NCBI RefSeq assembly: GCF_004023625.1
Contig: NZ_ML137709.1
Span: 56,991-120,990, forward strand
Origin: Streptomyces cavernae
GTDB lineage: Bacteria > Actinomycetota > Actinomycetes > Streptomycetales > Streptomycetaceae
Length of the DNA stretch: 64,000 nt
Direction of reading: 5' to 3'
In this document: in pieces, positions 1 to 7,898 of the stretch
How positions within the stretch are numbered: the stretch's first letter is position 1
Layout: the number at the start of each line of letters is the position of its first letter
Position numbers and translations under genes: made by a program
The notes under the pieces: generated by a model
What the model saw: only the letters and a program-made list of their open reading frames with translations
Database searches by the model: none
Told to the model about the DNA's origin: nothing

Positions 1-27
1 CGGGGGGGCCGCCCGGGCGCCCCCCCC
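1..27 (-). terminator. Possible terminator after msrB
   Basis: A near-perfect G/C palindrome lies about 20 bases beyond the msrB stop: runs of seven G and seven C around a CGCCCGGGCG core. It could terminate the murC-msrB transcript. It has no T tract and is cut by the window edge, so the assignment is weak. Confidence 0.35.
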
Positions 28-46
28 GGCCCCCCGCCCTGGTGTG

Positions 47-454
47 TCAGCCCTCGTCCGGCGTCAGCCGCAGCGAGATGGAGTTGATGCAGTACCGCTG
101 ATCGGTCGGGGTGGGATAACCCTCCCCCTCGAACACGTGCCCGAGATGCGACCCGCACCGGGCGCACCGCACCTCCGTGCGCACCATGCCGTGCGAGCGG
201 TCCTGCAGCAGTTCCACCGCGGACGAGTCCTTCGGGTCGTAGAAGGACGGCCAGCCGCAGTGGGACTCGAACTTCTCGTTGGACGTGAAGAGTTCCGCGC
301 CACAGGCTCGGCACGAGTAGACGCCCTTGGTCTTGGCGTCGGTGTACTCACCCGTGAACGGCCGCTCCGTGCCCGCCTGGCGCAGGACCTGGTACTCGGC
401 CGGGGTCAGCTCCGCGCGCCACTGCTCGTCCGGCTTCTCGACGTCGTACGACAT
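47..454 (-). CDS. msrB: Peptide-methionine (R)-S-oxide reductase MsrB
   Basis: A cytosolic repair enzyme that reduces methionine-R-sulfoxide in proteins, using thioredoxin. The 135-residue product is a complete single MsrB domain. Two CxxC zinc motifs are visible (CRACG near residue 48, CARCG near residue 97), as is the catalytic cysteine in the C-terminal RYCINS motif. The SHCGWPSF segment is typical of the family. It lies 14 bases downstream of murC on the same strand and is probably co-transcribed. No MsrA domain is fused, so this is the stand-alone form. Confidence 0.95.
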   Translation of the reverse strand: MSYDVEKPDEQWRAELTPAEYQVLRQAGTERPFTGEYTDAKTKGVYSCRACGAELFTSNEKFESHCGWPSFYDPKDSSAVELLQDRSHGMVRTEVRCARCGSHLGHVFEGEGYPTPTDQRYCINSISLRLTPDEG

Positions 455-468
455 GAGTCTTACGCCCC

Positions 469-1857
469 TTACTTCGACTGCAGGTGGTCCAGGATCAGCG
501 GGCCGAGGTCCGTGACGTCGCCCGCGCCCATGGTGAGAACCAGATCCCCCGGCTTCGCCATTCCCGCGATCACCGCGGGCACCTGGGACTTGTCGTGGAG
601 CGGCGTCACGTCCGCGCCCGCGGAGCGCGCCGCCTCGATGATCAGCTCGCTCGTCACACCCGGGACCGGGTCCTCGCGCGCCGGGTAGATGTCCAGGACG
701 ACCGAGGCGTCCGCCAGGGCAAGGGACTGGCCCATCTCCTTGCCCAGTTCCTGGGTGCGGGAGAAGAGGTGGGGCTGGAAGACGACCAGGATGCGGGCAC
801 CGTCCGCCGCCGCGCGCATCGCCTCCAGGTCCGCCGTCATCTCCGTCGGGTGGTGCGCGTAGGAGTCGATCACCTGGACGCCGGCTGCCTCGCCCTTGAG
901 CTGCAGTCGGCGCTTGACGCCCGTGTACGCGGCCAGCGCGGGCGCCAGCTCCGGCGCCGGGATGCCCATGGCCACGCCCGCCGCCAGCGCGGCCACCGCG
1001 TTGAGGGCGTAGTGGCGGCCCGGGACCGAGACCGTGAAGGTGCGCTCCGTGCCGTCCAGCAGGACCGTGACCTCGCTCTTCAGGCCCTGGGGCACGATGC
1101 CGAGGACCCGGACGTCGGCGTCGGCGGCCTCGCCGTACGTCACCGTCCGCACCGACGGCAGCCGCCGCGTCAGCTCCCGCGCACCCTCCTGGTCCGCCGA
1201 GATCACCAGTGTGCCGCCGGGCCGGATCTTCCCGGCGAAGGTCTCGAAGGAGTCGTAGATCTCCTCCATCGAGGCGTAGTTGGCGTGGTGGTCCAGCTCG
1301 ACGTTGAGCACGATCGCCACCTCGGGCGCGTACTTGTGGAAGCTGCGGTCCGATTCGTCGGCCTCGGCGACGAAGATGTCACCGGTGCCGTGCAGGGCGT
1401 TCGAGCCGGGGGCGTCCAGGTCGCCGCCGATCGCGTAGGACGGCTCGAGGCCCAGCTGTGAGAGGGACACCGCCAGCATCGACGTCGTGGTCGTCTTGCC
1501 GTGGGTGCCCGCGACGGCGATCGGGCGCAGTCCGTCCATGAGGGAGGCCAGCGCGTCGGAGCGGTGGACCACCGGGATGTCCCGTTCCGCGGCCCGGGCC
1601 AGCTCCGGGTTGTCGGCGCGGATCGCCGACGAGACGACCACGCAGGTCGCGTCGTCCGCCAGATGCTCCGCCGCGTGCCCGATGTGCACCGTCACGCCGA
1701 GCGCCCGCAGGGCGTCGGCGGTCGGCGACTCCTTGGCGTCGCTGCCCGCGACCTTCGCCCCGCGCTGCGCCAGGATCTTGGCGATGCCCGACATCCCGGC
1801 GCCGCCGATGCCGATGAAGTGCGGTCGGTCCATGGCGATAGGAAGGCCGGGTGCCAT
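469..1857 (-). CDS. murC: UDP-N-acetylmuramate--L-alanine ligase MurC
   Basis: An ATP-dependent cytosolic ligase that adds L-alanine to UDP-MurNAc, the first step of the peptidoglycan stem peptide. The 462-residue protein has the N-terminal nucleotide-sugar-binding motif GIGGAGM (residues 16-22), the Mur ligase P-loop GTHGKTT (117-123), and the central and C-terminal Mur domains with the SYAHHPTE and FQPHLFSR motifs. The frame is open 30 codons further upstream. I chose the ATG at 1857 because a GGGAG ribosome site precedes it by about 7 bases. An internal ATG eight codons later is also possible. In Streptomyces murC often lies outside the main dcw cluster, as here. Confidence 0.95.
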   Translation of the reverse strand: MAPGLPIAMDRPHFIGIGGAGMSGIAKILAQRGAKVAGSDAKESPTADALRALGVTVHIGHAAEHLADDATCVVVSSAIRADNPELARAAERDIPVVHRSDALASLMDGLRPIAVAGTHGKTTTTSMLAVSLSQLGLEPSYAIGGDLDAPGSNALHGTGDIFVAEADESDRSFHKYAPEVAIVLNVELDHHANYASMEEIYDSFETFAGKIRPGGTLVISADQEGARELTRRLPSVRTVTYGEAADADVRVLGIVPQGLKSEVTVLLDGTERTFTVSVPGRHYALNAVAALAAGVAMGIPAPELAPALAAYTGVKRRLQLKGEAAGVQVIDSYAHHPTEMTADLEAMRAAADGARILVVFQPHLFSRTQELGKEMGQSLALADASVVLDIYPAREDPVPGVTSELIIEAARSAGADVTPLHDKSQVPAVIAGMAKPGDLVLTMGAGDVTDLGPLILDHLQSK

Positions 1858-1975
1858 GCGCGTTTCTCCCAAGGCTGGTACGGGTCCGTCGGCGCCCGAA
1901 GGCGCGGGCCCCAGCCTATTGCCTCGCCCTGCCACGCCCCCACTCACCGTCGCTGTCCGGGCGGCCCGCCGGCCG

Positions 1976-2431
1976 CTACGCCTTGCTGTGCGAGAACAGC
2001 TTCAGCACGGGTACGCCCACCTTGTGCCGGGCCCGGGAGGCCCAGTCGCGGTGGAAGAACTCCTCCACGTAGTGCGGATCGGTCAGCACGATCACCTCGT
2101 CGGCGCCGGCCTCGTCGACGAGCGTCCTCAGCGCGTCCAGCGGATGATCCTCGACGAGCCGCCCCTCGGCCTCGCTGCCCGCCGCCCGCAGCGCCGTCAG
2201 CGACACCTCCAGGGCCTGCCGGCCGAGGGCCGCCGCGTCCTTGCCCTCCGGGGTGTCGCCCTCGTGCGTGGCCTCCTCCAGTTCACCGAGGGCCACGTCG
2301 TCGATGGCCCGCAGCAGGCGGTCGGCCTGCTCGCCGCGGGGCTGCAGGAGCACATGGAAGGCGACCGGCTCGTCCCCGTGCAGGGTGGAGACGAACTCCA
2401 CGTCGGCGGACGTCAGGGCCTTCTCGATCAT
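1976..2431 (-). CDS. Conserved actinobacterial protein, USP-like
   Basis: A 151-residue soluble protein of unknown function, starting at the ATG giving MIEKALTSADVEF. The C-terminal third (EVIVLTDPHYVEEFFHRDWASRARHK) resembles the nucleotide-binding fold end of universal-stress-like proteins. The middle is acidic and probably helical. There are no catalytic motifs or membrane segments. Streptomyces homologues are often labelled indole-3-glycerol phosphate synthase, but none of the TrpC TIM-barrel motifs is present and the protein is too short. It lies just upstream of murC in the same direction, so it may share its transcript. Function is not assigned. Confidence 0.8.
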   Translation of the reverse strand: MIEKALTSADVEFVSTLHGDEPVAFHVLLQPRGEQADRLLRAIDDVALGELEEATHEGDTPEGKDAAALGRQALEVSLTALRAAGSEAEGRLVEDHPLDALRTLVDEAGADEVIVLTDPHYVEEFFHRDWASRARHKVGVPVLKLFSHSKA

Positions 2432-2611
2432 CAGAACGCTAGTGAACACACCAGGCACCCTTCTCCTGAGTGGGCCGTCCGTAGACCCCGACACAACCAT
2501 CCTGCCCCTTGAGCGGTCCGGGGCCGTGGGTTTCCGTGTGCCCGGCGAAGAAGAACCGGAACAGTCGACAGTGATCGAGGCCCCCGGTCACTCACCGCGC
2601 ACGCCGGTAAC

Positions 2612-3385
2612 TCACCGTTCACGCCGGTAACGCCCGAAGAGGAACCCGCCGTCCTCCAGCAGCGAGTCGAGCTCCAGCCGCCGCGGCACCTCGACCCCCG
2701 GTCCGCCCGCGATGCGCTGGGCGTCGCCCGCCGTGAGCATCGGTGCCACCGTCAGGCACAGCTCGTCCAGCGCCTGGGCCGCCACCAGCTGGCCGAGCAG
2801 CCGCGGTCCGCCCTCCGTGAGCAGCCGGGCCAGGCCGCGCTCGGCCAGCGCGGACACGATCCGCTCGGGTTCCGCGCCGACGCCGTCACCGGCGACCACG
2901 ACCTGCACGCCCACCAGCTCGGCCGCCGCCCTCCGGTCGGCGGGCGCCGCGGCCCCCGTGACGATCAGCGTGGGCACCAGCGGCGAGGTGAACAGCGGCA
3001 GCGAGAAGTCCAGGTCGAGGCTGGCGCTGACCACGGCGACGGCCGGAGCGGGCCCCTGCCCGGCGGCCGCGCGCCGCGCCGCGAACTCCTCACGCGCGCG
3101 TGCCGGCCGGTACCCCTCCTTGCGCACCGTCTCCGCGCCCACCACCACGGCGTCCGCGAGCGCGCGCAGGGTGCCGAAGATCCGCATGTCGGTGGGGCTG
3201 GAGATGGGCCCCGAGCGCCCGTCGTGCTGGGCGGCGCCGTCGAGGGTGCTCACCATGTTGGCGCGCAGCCAGGGTTCGTCGCCCTCGGGATACGCGTAGG
3301 CCTCGGCGAGCTCGTCCAGCCCCCACTCGCGGTCCTTCTCCGTGGTCGCTGCTGTCTGGTCGGTCACAGGGAACAGGCGTCGCAT
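2612..3385 (-). CDS. Pyrimidine reductase family protein (RibD C-terminal domain)
   Basis: A 257-residue protein of the dihydrofolate-reductase-like RibD C-terminal family, which uses NAD(P)H to reduce the ribosyl group of pyrimidine intermediates in riboflavin synthesis. The family marks ANMVSTLDGAAQ near residue 42, RALADAVVVGAETV near 82, and LLTEGGPRLLGQL near 200 are visible. The deaminase half of RibD is absent. The true substrate in Streptomyces is unknown, as many paralogues lie outside rib operons. I used the ATG at 3385 (MRRLFPV); the frame stays open further upstream into the divergent zapE region. Confidence 0.85.
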   Translation of the reverse strand: MRRLFPVTDQTAATTEKDREWGLDELAEAYAYPEGDEPWLRANMVSTLDGAAQHDGRSGPISSPTDMRIFGTLRALADAVVVGAETVRKEGYRPARAREEFAARRAAAGQGPAPAVAVVSASLDLDFSLPLFTSPLVPTLIVTGAAAPADRRAAAELVGVQVVVAGDGVGAEPERIVSALAERGLARLLTEGGPRLLGQLVAAQALDELCLTVAPMLTAGDAQRIAGGPGVEVPRRLELDSLLEDGGFLFGRYRRER

Positions 3386-3422
3386 GTCGTGCAGTGTTCC
3401 ACGACGCTTAGCATGGGTAACC
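3386..3422. promoter_or_regulatory. Short divergent start region, reductase/zapE
   Basis: Only 37 bases separate the start codons of the divergent reductase and zapE. Their promoters must overlap each other or the coding sequences, or the transcripts are nearly leaderless. No clear -10/-35 pair was recognised. Confidence 0.4.
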
Positions 3423-4523
3423 GTGTCGACCTCCACAGCCGCCTCCGGAACCGGCTCCACCTCCGCAGCGGCCCCGCTGTCCCTCTGCGAGCGCGCACCG
3501 CACGTCCCCGCGGACCGGCTCGTCGCCGAGATGGTGCCGCCACCGCGCTTCGACTCGGTCCGCTTCGAGACCTACCTCCCGGACCCGAACCAGCCCAGCC
3601 AGACCGAGGCGGTACGGGTCCTCAGCGGCTTCGCCGCCGGGCTGGGCGGCGCGCATGCGACGGGCGCCGGCAAGCGCAGGCTGTTCGGATTCGGCAAGCC
3701 CGCCAAGAACACCCCCACCGGGCCCCGCGGGGTGTACCTCGACGGCGGCTACGGCGTCGGAAAGACCCATCTGCTCGCCTCCCTCTGGCACGCCACGCCG
3801 GCCGAGCCCGCGCTCAAGGCGTTCGGCACGTTCGTGGAGCTGACCAACCTGGTGGGCGCGCTGGGCTTCCAGCAGACCGTGCGCACCCTCTCCGGCCACC
3901 GCCTCCTCTGCATCGACGAGTTCGAGCTCGACGACCCCGGCGACACCGTCCTCGTCTCCACTCTCCTCGGCAAGCTGGTCGACGCGGGCGTCGCCCTCGC
4001 CGCCACCTCCAACACCCTGCCCGGCAAGCTCGGCGAGGGCCGCTTCGCCGCCGCCGACTTCATGCGCGAGATCCAGGGCCTGTCCGCCCACTTCCGCGCC
4101 CTGCGCATCGACGGCGAGGACTACCGCCACCGCGGCCTGCCCGAGGCACCGGCGCCCTTCACGGACGCGCAGGTCACCCAGGCCGCGTACGCGACGCCGG
4201 GCGCTTCGCTGGACGACTTCCCGCACCTTCTGGACCACCTCGCGAAGGTGCACCCCAGCCGGTACGGCGCACTGACCGACGGTCTGAAGGCCGTCTGCCT
4301 CACCGACGTCCGTCCGGTACCCGACCAGTCGACCGCCCTGCGCCTCGTCGTCCTCGCCGACCGTCTCTACGACCGCGAGGTCCCGGTCCTCGCCTCCGGG
4401 CTCCCCTTCGACCGGCTCTTCAGCGAGGAGATGCTGAACGGCGGGTACCGCAAGAAGTACTTCCGCGCCATCTCCCGCCTGACCGCCCTGGCCCGCGACG
4501 CGAAGCCCCTGGTTTCCGGCTGA
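3423..4523 (+). CDS. zapE: Cell division protein ZapE (AFG1-like ATPase)
   Basis: An AFG1/ZapE-family P-loop ATPase of 366 residues, linked in Proteobacteria to FtsZ-ring constriction; its role in Streptomyces is not known. The Walker A motif GGYGVGKTH and the Walker B motif LLCIDEFELDD are clear, and the C-terminal RKKYFRAISRL is typical of the family. The start is the GTG at 3423, 37 bases from the start of the divergent pyrimidine reductase, so the two share a very short promoter region. The N-terminal 25 residues are Ser/Thr/Ala-rich and not conserved. Confidence 0.88.
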   Translation: MSTSTAASGTGSTSAAAPLSLCERAPHVPADRLVAEMVPPPRFDSVRFETYLPDPNQPSQTEAVRVLSGFAAGLGGAHATGAGKRRLFGFGKPAKNTPTGPRGVYLDGGYGVGKTHLLASLWHATPAEPALKAFGTFVELTNLVGALGFQQTVRTLSGHRLLCIDEFELDDPGDTVLVSTLLGKLVDAGVALAATSNTLPGKLGEGRFAAADFMREIQGLSAHFRALRIDGEDYRHRGLPEAPAPFTDAQVTQAAYATPGASLDDFPHLLDHLAKVHPSRYGALTDGLKAVCLTDVRPVPDQSTALRLVVLADRLYDREVPVLASGLPFDRLFSEEMLNGGYRKKYFRAISRLTALARDAKPLVSG

Positions 4524-4898
4524 CGACAGCCACCCGGTCCAGCCGGGGCCAGGCCGGTCCAGCCGGGGCAAGGCCGGTCCAGCCAGGGCCAGGTCCGCAG
4601 GGGCAGTCCGTGGGGCCAGTCCGTAGGGGCAGGTCTGACCCGTCGTGAGAAAAGCCACGGCCCCCGACAGGCGGACCATCGGCGGCGCGCACCCGACCAG
4701 CCGCGCCCACCAGCCGCTTCACCCTGCACACCCGCGAATCCAAGTCTCCAAACCCTGAGTTCACGCCACCTCACGTGCCGATTTGCTGCCTCACGAGAGC
4801 GAAACGTTACGTTAACCTTGCAACCAACTCCCCGGGTTACCGTAGGCATTCGGCCGGGGCCCAACGGGTAACGGCAGTACGGAGACGGAAGGGGGCGC
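4524..4898. repeat. Gene-free 375 bp with a 20 bp triplicate repeat
   Basis: Immediately after zapE, a 20 bp unit GGTCCAGCCGGGGCCAGGCC is repeated three times in tandem (4536-4555, 4556-4575, 4576-4595) with one or two changes per copy. A degenerate GGGCAGTCCGT motif follows. The rest up to 4898 is less GC-rich and probably carries the promoter of the next gene. A good ribosome site (GGAAGGGG) sits about 6 bases before that start. No convincing gene is present on either strand. Confidence 0.7.
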
Positions 4899-5315
4899 AT
4901 GGTTGGCGGAACGACGGCCCGGGCCTTGTTCGCGGCCCTAGCCGCCGTCCTGATGGCCCTTCAGGTCTTCTTCTCGATGGCAGGGCACACCACAGCGCAC
5001 CGCCCTCCCGCCGTCACGACCGCCGTCACGACCGACGCGAAGGTCGTCACCGAGGCGGTCACCGAGGGCATCCCCGCGGCGGAGAGCGCCAGTTGCGGAA
5101 ACTCCCGGCACTCCGAAAGCCGAATATCGCCCTTCCGAGCCACTCGCGACCGTTGCCGTCCGGCGGACTCCGCCCCCGGAGACCCCAGCGGCCCGCCGCT
5201 CGACCGCGATCCCGCCGTCGGCAGCGGCCCCGACACCGCGCGCCCCGCCGCTTTCCGGACGACGAGATCCTCGGCGTCCCACTCCGCAGCGGCCCTTCAG
5301 GTCTTCCGCTGCTGA
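4899..5315 (+). CDS. Small secreted protein of unknown function
   Basis: A 138-residue protein with an N-terminal signal peptide or anchor (ARALFAALAAVLMALQVFF) followed by a disordered Thr/Val/Ala- and then Arg/Pro/Ser-rich chain ending in AALQVFRC. A strong ribosome site precedes the ATG. As I recall, related Streptomyces proteins keep only the hydrophobic N-terminus and a short C-terminal motif ending in cysteine, which supports this frame over the alternative open frames. It is followed by the carbonic anhydrase gene. No function can be assigned; codon bias in the middle is less typical, so a frameshift cannot be excluded. Confidence 0.6.
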   Translation: MVGGTTARALFAALAAVLMALQVFFSMAGHTTAHRPPAVTTAVTTDAKVVTEAVTEGIPAAESASCGNSRHSESRISPFRATRDRCRPADSAPGDPSGPPLDRDPAVGSGPDTARPAAFRTTRSSASHSAAALQVFRC

Positions 5316-5474
5316 ACCGCCCACTCGGGTGGGCAGAAGGGCATCGGCCACCCTCACCACGCCACGTCCGCCGAGCGCGTCGACGTGGGGCCGTGTCCTC
5401 GTGTCCCCGTACCCGCACTGCCACGTTCTCGTAAACCGACGCGCCGCCCGAAGGCGCGCCAGGAGGAACTGACA

Positions 5475-6053
5475 ATGCAGCCCCTCATCGATCACGCCCG
5501 TGCACACGGACAGCGCCCGGAGGAGTTCGCCCGGCTGGCCGAGGGCCAGTCCCCGCAGGTGCTCTTCATCACCTGCTCCGACTCGCGGGTCGTCCCCGCC
5601 CTGATCACCGGAGCCCGGCCCGGTGAACTCTTCGAACTCCGTACCGCGGGCAACATCGTCCCCCCATACATCTCCCAACAGCCCACCAGTGAAGCCGCCA
5701 CCATCGAGTACGCCGTGGAAGTGCTCGGCGTGAGCGAGGTGGTCGTCTGCGGTCACTCGCACTGCGGTGCCGTCGGCGCCCTGGTGCGCGACGAGGACCT
5801 GACCGCCGTACCGGCCGTACGCGAGTGGCTCGCGCACGCGACGCCCCGCCCGGCGGGCACGGTCGAGGACCCGACCGTCGCGGAGGCGGTGCAGAGCCAT
5901 GTGCTCACGCAGTTGCTGCGGCTCAGGTCGTACCCGTGCGTCGACAAGCGTCTGTCGGACGGCCGACTGCGCCTGCACGGCTGGTACTACGAGGTCCACA
6001 CCGGATCCGTACTGGCCCACCGCCCGCAGACCGACACCTTCGCGGCCCTGTGA
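5475..6053 (+). CDS. Beta-carbonic anhydrase
   Basis: A zinc enzyme that interconverts CO2 and bicarbonate in the cytosol. The 192-residue protein shows the beta-class zinc and catalytic motifs CSDSR (near residue 34) and HSHCGA (near residue 93), plus the RTAGNIV segment. The ATG at 5475 is preceded by AGGAGG with good spacing. Its stop overlaps a GTG start of the SulP transporter (GTGA), so the two are translationally coupled. The pairing points to cooperation in bicarbonate uptake or pH control. Confidence 0.93.
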   Translation: MQPLIDHARAHGQRPEEFARLAEGQSPQVLFITCSDSRVVPALITGARPGELFELRTAGNIVPPYISQQPTSEAATIEYAVEVLGVSEVVVCGHSHCGAVGALVRDEDLTAVPAVREWLAHATPRPAGTVEDPTVAEAVQSHVLTQLLRLRSYPCVDKRLSDGRLRLHGWYYEVHTGSVLAHRPQTDTFAAL

Positions 6054-7624
6054 GCGCCGGCATGGAGAGCACACAGAGCAACAGTCCGCGGCCCAATCCC
6101 CGTCAGAGTCACCAGCTGAATCCGAACGCGAACCCGGACGCGGACCGGAACGCGCCCCGGAAACCGGTTCGCCACCCCCATCTGCGGCAGGACTTCGCCG
6201 CCTCCCTCGTGGTGTTCCTGGTCGCGCTGCCGCTGTGCGTGGGCGTGGCCGTGGCCTCCGGCGTACCCGCCGAACTCGGCCTCGTCACCGGCATCGTCGG
6301 CGGCATCGTCACCGGCCTGATGCGGGGCAGCAGCCTCCAGGTCTCCGGCCCGGCGGCGGGTCTGACCGTGCTGGTCTTCGAGGCGGTGCTGGAGTACGGG
6401 CTGCCCGTGCTCGGCGTCATTGTGCTCGCCACCGGGGTGCTCCAGGTCCTCATGGGCGTCCTGAAGCTGGGGCGCTACTTCCGGGCCATCTCGGTGTCCG
6501 TGGTCGAGGGCATGCTGGCCGGGATCGGGCTCGTCCTGATCGCCGGACAGCTGTACTCGCTGGCCGGAACCGAGGCCCCCGCGTCGGGCCTGGGGAAGCT
6601 GGCGGGCCTGCCCGGGGCGCTGGTCGCGGCGGCCGGGAACGCCGAGGCGCTGGCCTCGGTGGGCCTCGGTGCCGGCACCATCGCCGTGATGGTGCTGTGG
6701 AAGCACGTGCCGCGGCAGGTGCGCACGGTCCCCGGCCCGCTCGCCGCGGTCGGCCTGGCGACCCTGGTCTCGGTGGCGTTCAGCCTGCCCGTGGCGACCG
6801 TCGAGGTGAAGGGCCTGCTCGGGTCGATCCAGCCGCCGGCGCTCGACGCCTTCGGGGAGCTCGCGAGCGTGGGCGTGCTCGGCACGATCGTCGCGTTCAC
6901 ACTGATCGCGTCGGCCGAGTCGCTGTTCAGCGCCGCGGCGGTGGACCGGCTGCACGACGGGCCGCGCACCGAGTACGACAAGGAACTGGTGGCGCAGGGC
7001 GCGGGCAACACCATCTGCGGGCTGCTCGGCGCGCTGCCGATGACCGCGGTGATCGTGCGCAGCGCGGCCAACGTCCAGGCCGGGGCGAGGACCAAGGCGT
7101 CCCGGGTGCTGCACGGTGTGTGGCTGCTGCTGTTCGCGGCGCTGCTGCCGTCCGTGCTCGCGTACATCCCGATCCCGGCCCTCGCGGGCATCCTGGTGCA
7201 CGCCGGCGCCAAGCTCATCCCCATACGGCAGATCGCCGGGCTGTGGCGCGAGCACCGCGGTGAGGTGGTGATCCTGGTGGTCACGGCCGTGTCGATCGTG
7301 GTGGTGAGCATGTTCGAGGGCGTGCTGATCGGCCTCGCGCTGGCGGTCGTGAAGACGGCGTGGGAGGCCTCGCACGTACGGCTCGAGGTCGTCGACAAGG
7401 GAGCCGGTCCCGTGCAGGCGTATCTGTCGGGCAACGCGACCTTCCTGCGGCTGCCGAAGATCCTCGACAACCTGGAGGCGCTCCCGCAGGACCGCCCCGT
7501 CGAACTCGACCTGTCCGGCCTCCACCACCTGGACCACGCCTGCCGTACGGCCCTGGAGACCTGGGCGGAGCGGCACAGCGCGGCCGGGACCGAGCCGGTG
7601 AAGGTGACCGCGGACGCGGTCTGA
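6050..7624 (+). CDS. SulP family anion transporter (probable bicarbonate/sulfate)
   Basis: An integral membrane transporter of 524 residues from the GTG at 6050, or 520 from the ATG at 6062. It has about ten to twelve hydrophobic segments, the SulP core (QVSGPAAGLTVLVF), and a reduced STAS-like domain at the C-terminus (VELDLSGLHHLDHACRTAL). The polar N-terminal 45 residues are Asn/Pro-rich. Fusion to or linkage with carbonic anhydrase is a known feature of bicarbonate-transporting SulP proteins, so inorganic carbon is the favoured substrate; sulfate remains possible. Coupling to the preceding gene is through overlapping stop and start. Confidence 0.88.
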   Translation: MSAGMESTQSNSPRPNPRQSHQLNPNANPDADRNAPRKPVRHPHLRQDFAASLVVFLVALPLCVGVAVASGVPAELGLVTGIVGGIVTGLMRGSSLQVSGPAAGLTVLVFEAVLEYGLPVLGVIVLATGVLQVLMGVLKLGRYFRAISVSVVEGMLAGIGLVLIAGQLYSLAGTEAPASGLGKLAGLPGALVAAAGNAEALASVGLGAGTIAVMVLWKHVPRQVRTVPGPLAAVGLATLVSVAFSLPVATVEVKGLLGSIQPPALDAFGELASVGVLGTIVAFTLIASAESLFSAAAVDRLHDGPRTEYDKELVAQGAGNTICGLLGALPMTAVIVRSAANVQAGARTKASRVLHGVWLLLFAALLPSVLAYIPIPALAGILVHAGAKLIPIRQIAGLWREHRGEVVILVVTAVSIVVVSMFEGVLIGLALAVVKTAWEASHVRLEVVDKGAGPVQAYLSGNATFLRLPKILDNLEALPQDRPVELDLSGLHHLDHACRTALETWAERHSAAGTEPVKVTADAV

Positions 7625-7634
7625 CCCGGCGACC

Positions 7635-7708
7635 GGTGACCCCGGACGCGTGACCCGCAACCGGTGACCCCGGACGCGGTCTGACCCGCAATGGTGACCC
7701 CGGACGCG
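7635..7708 (+). repeat. 16 bp direct repeat, three copies
   Basis: GGTGACCCCGGACGCG occurs at 7635-7650, 7663-7678 and 7693-7708, separated by similar GTCTGACCCGC-like linkers. It starts within 15 bases of the SulP stop, and the unit resembles the last codons of that gene. This suggests expansion of the gene's 3' end. Confidence 0.75.
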
Positions 7709-7739
7709 TCTGACCCCGACTCGTCACCCCGCGCACCGC

Positions 7740-7778
7740 GGCCCGGTGGTGAGACCCCAGTGGTCTCACCACCGGGCC
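7740..7778 (+). terminator. Intrinsic-type terminator after the SulP gene
   Basis: A perfect 17 bp stem (7740-7756 with 7762-7778) encloses a 5-base loop. The stem sequence begins GGCCCGGTGGTGAGACC read from the second arm's complement. There is no long T tract, as usual in Streptomyces. Confidence 0.8.
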
Positions 7779-7898
7779 GTTGCCGCACGGGCCGGGCCCC
7801 TCACAGCTGCCTCTCGCCTCTGGAACACACCGGGAATATCGTGGCAGAGCAGACATAACAGGCCCCTGCTGTGGGGGCCTCTCCCTGAGGGGGTCGTC

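Noticed and set aside
1976..2431. Indole-3-glycerol phosphate synthase
   Set aside because: The name is used for homologues, but the length and motifs do not fit TrpC.
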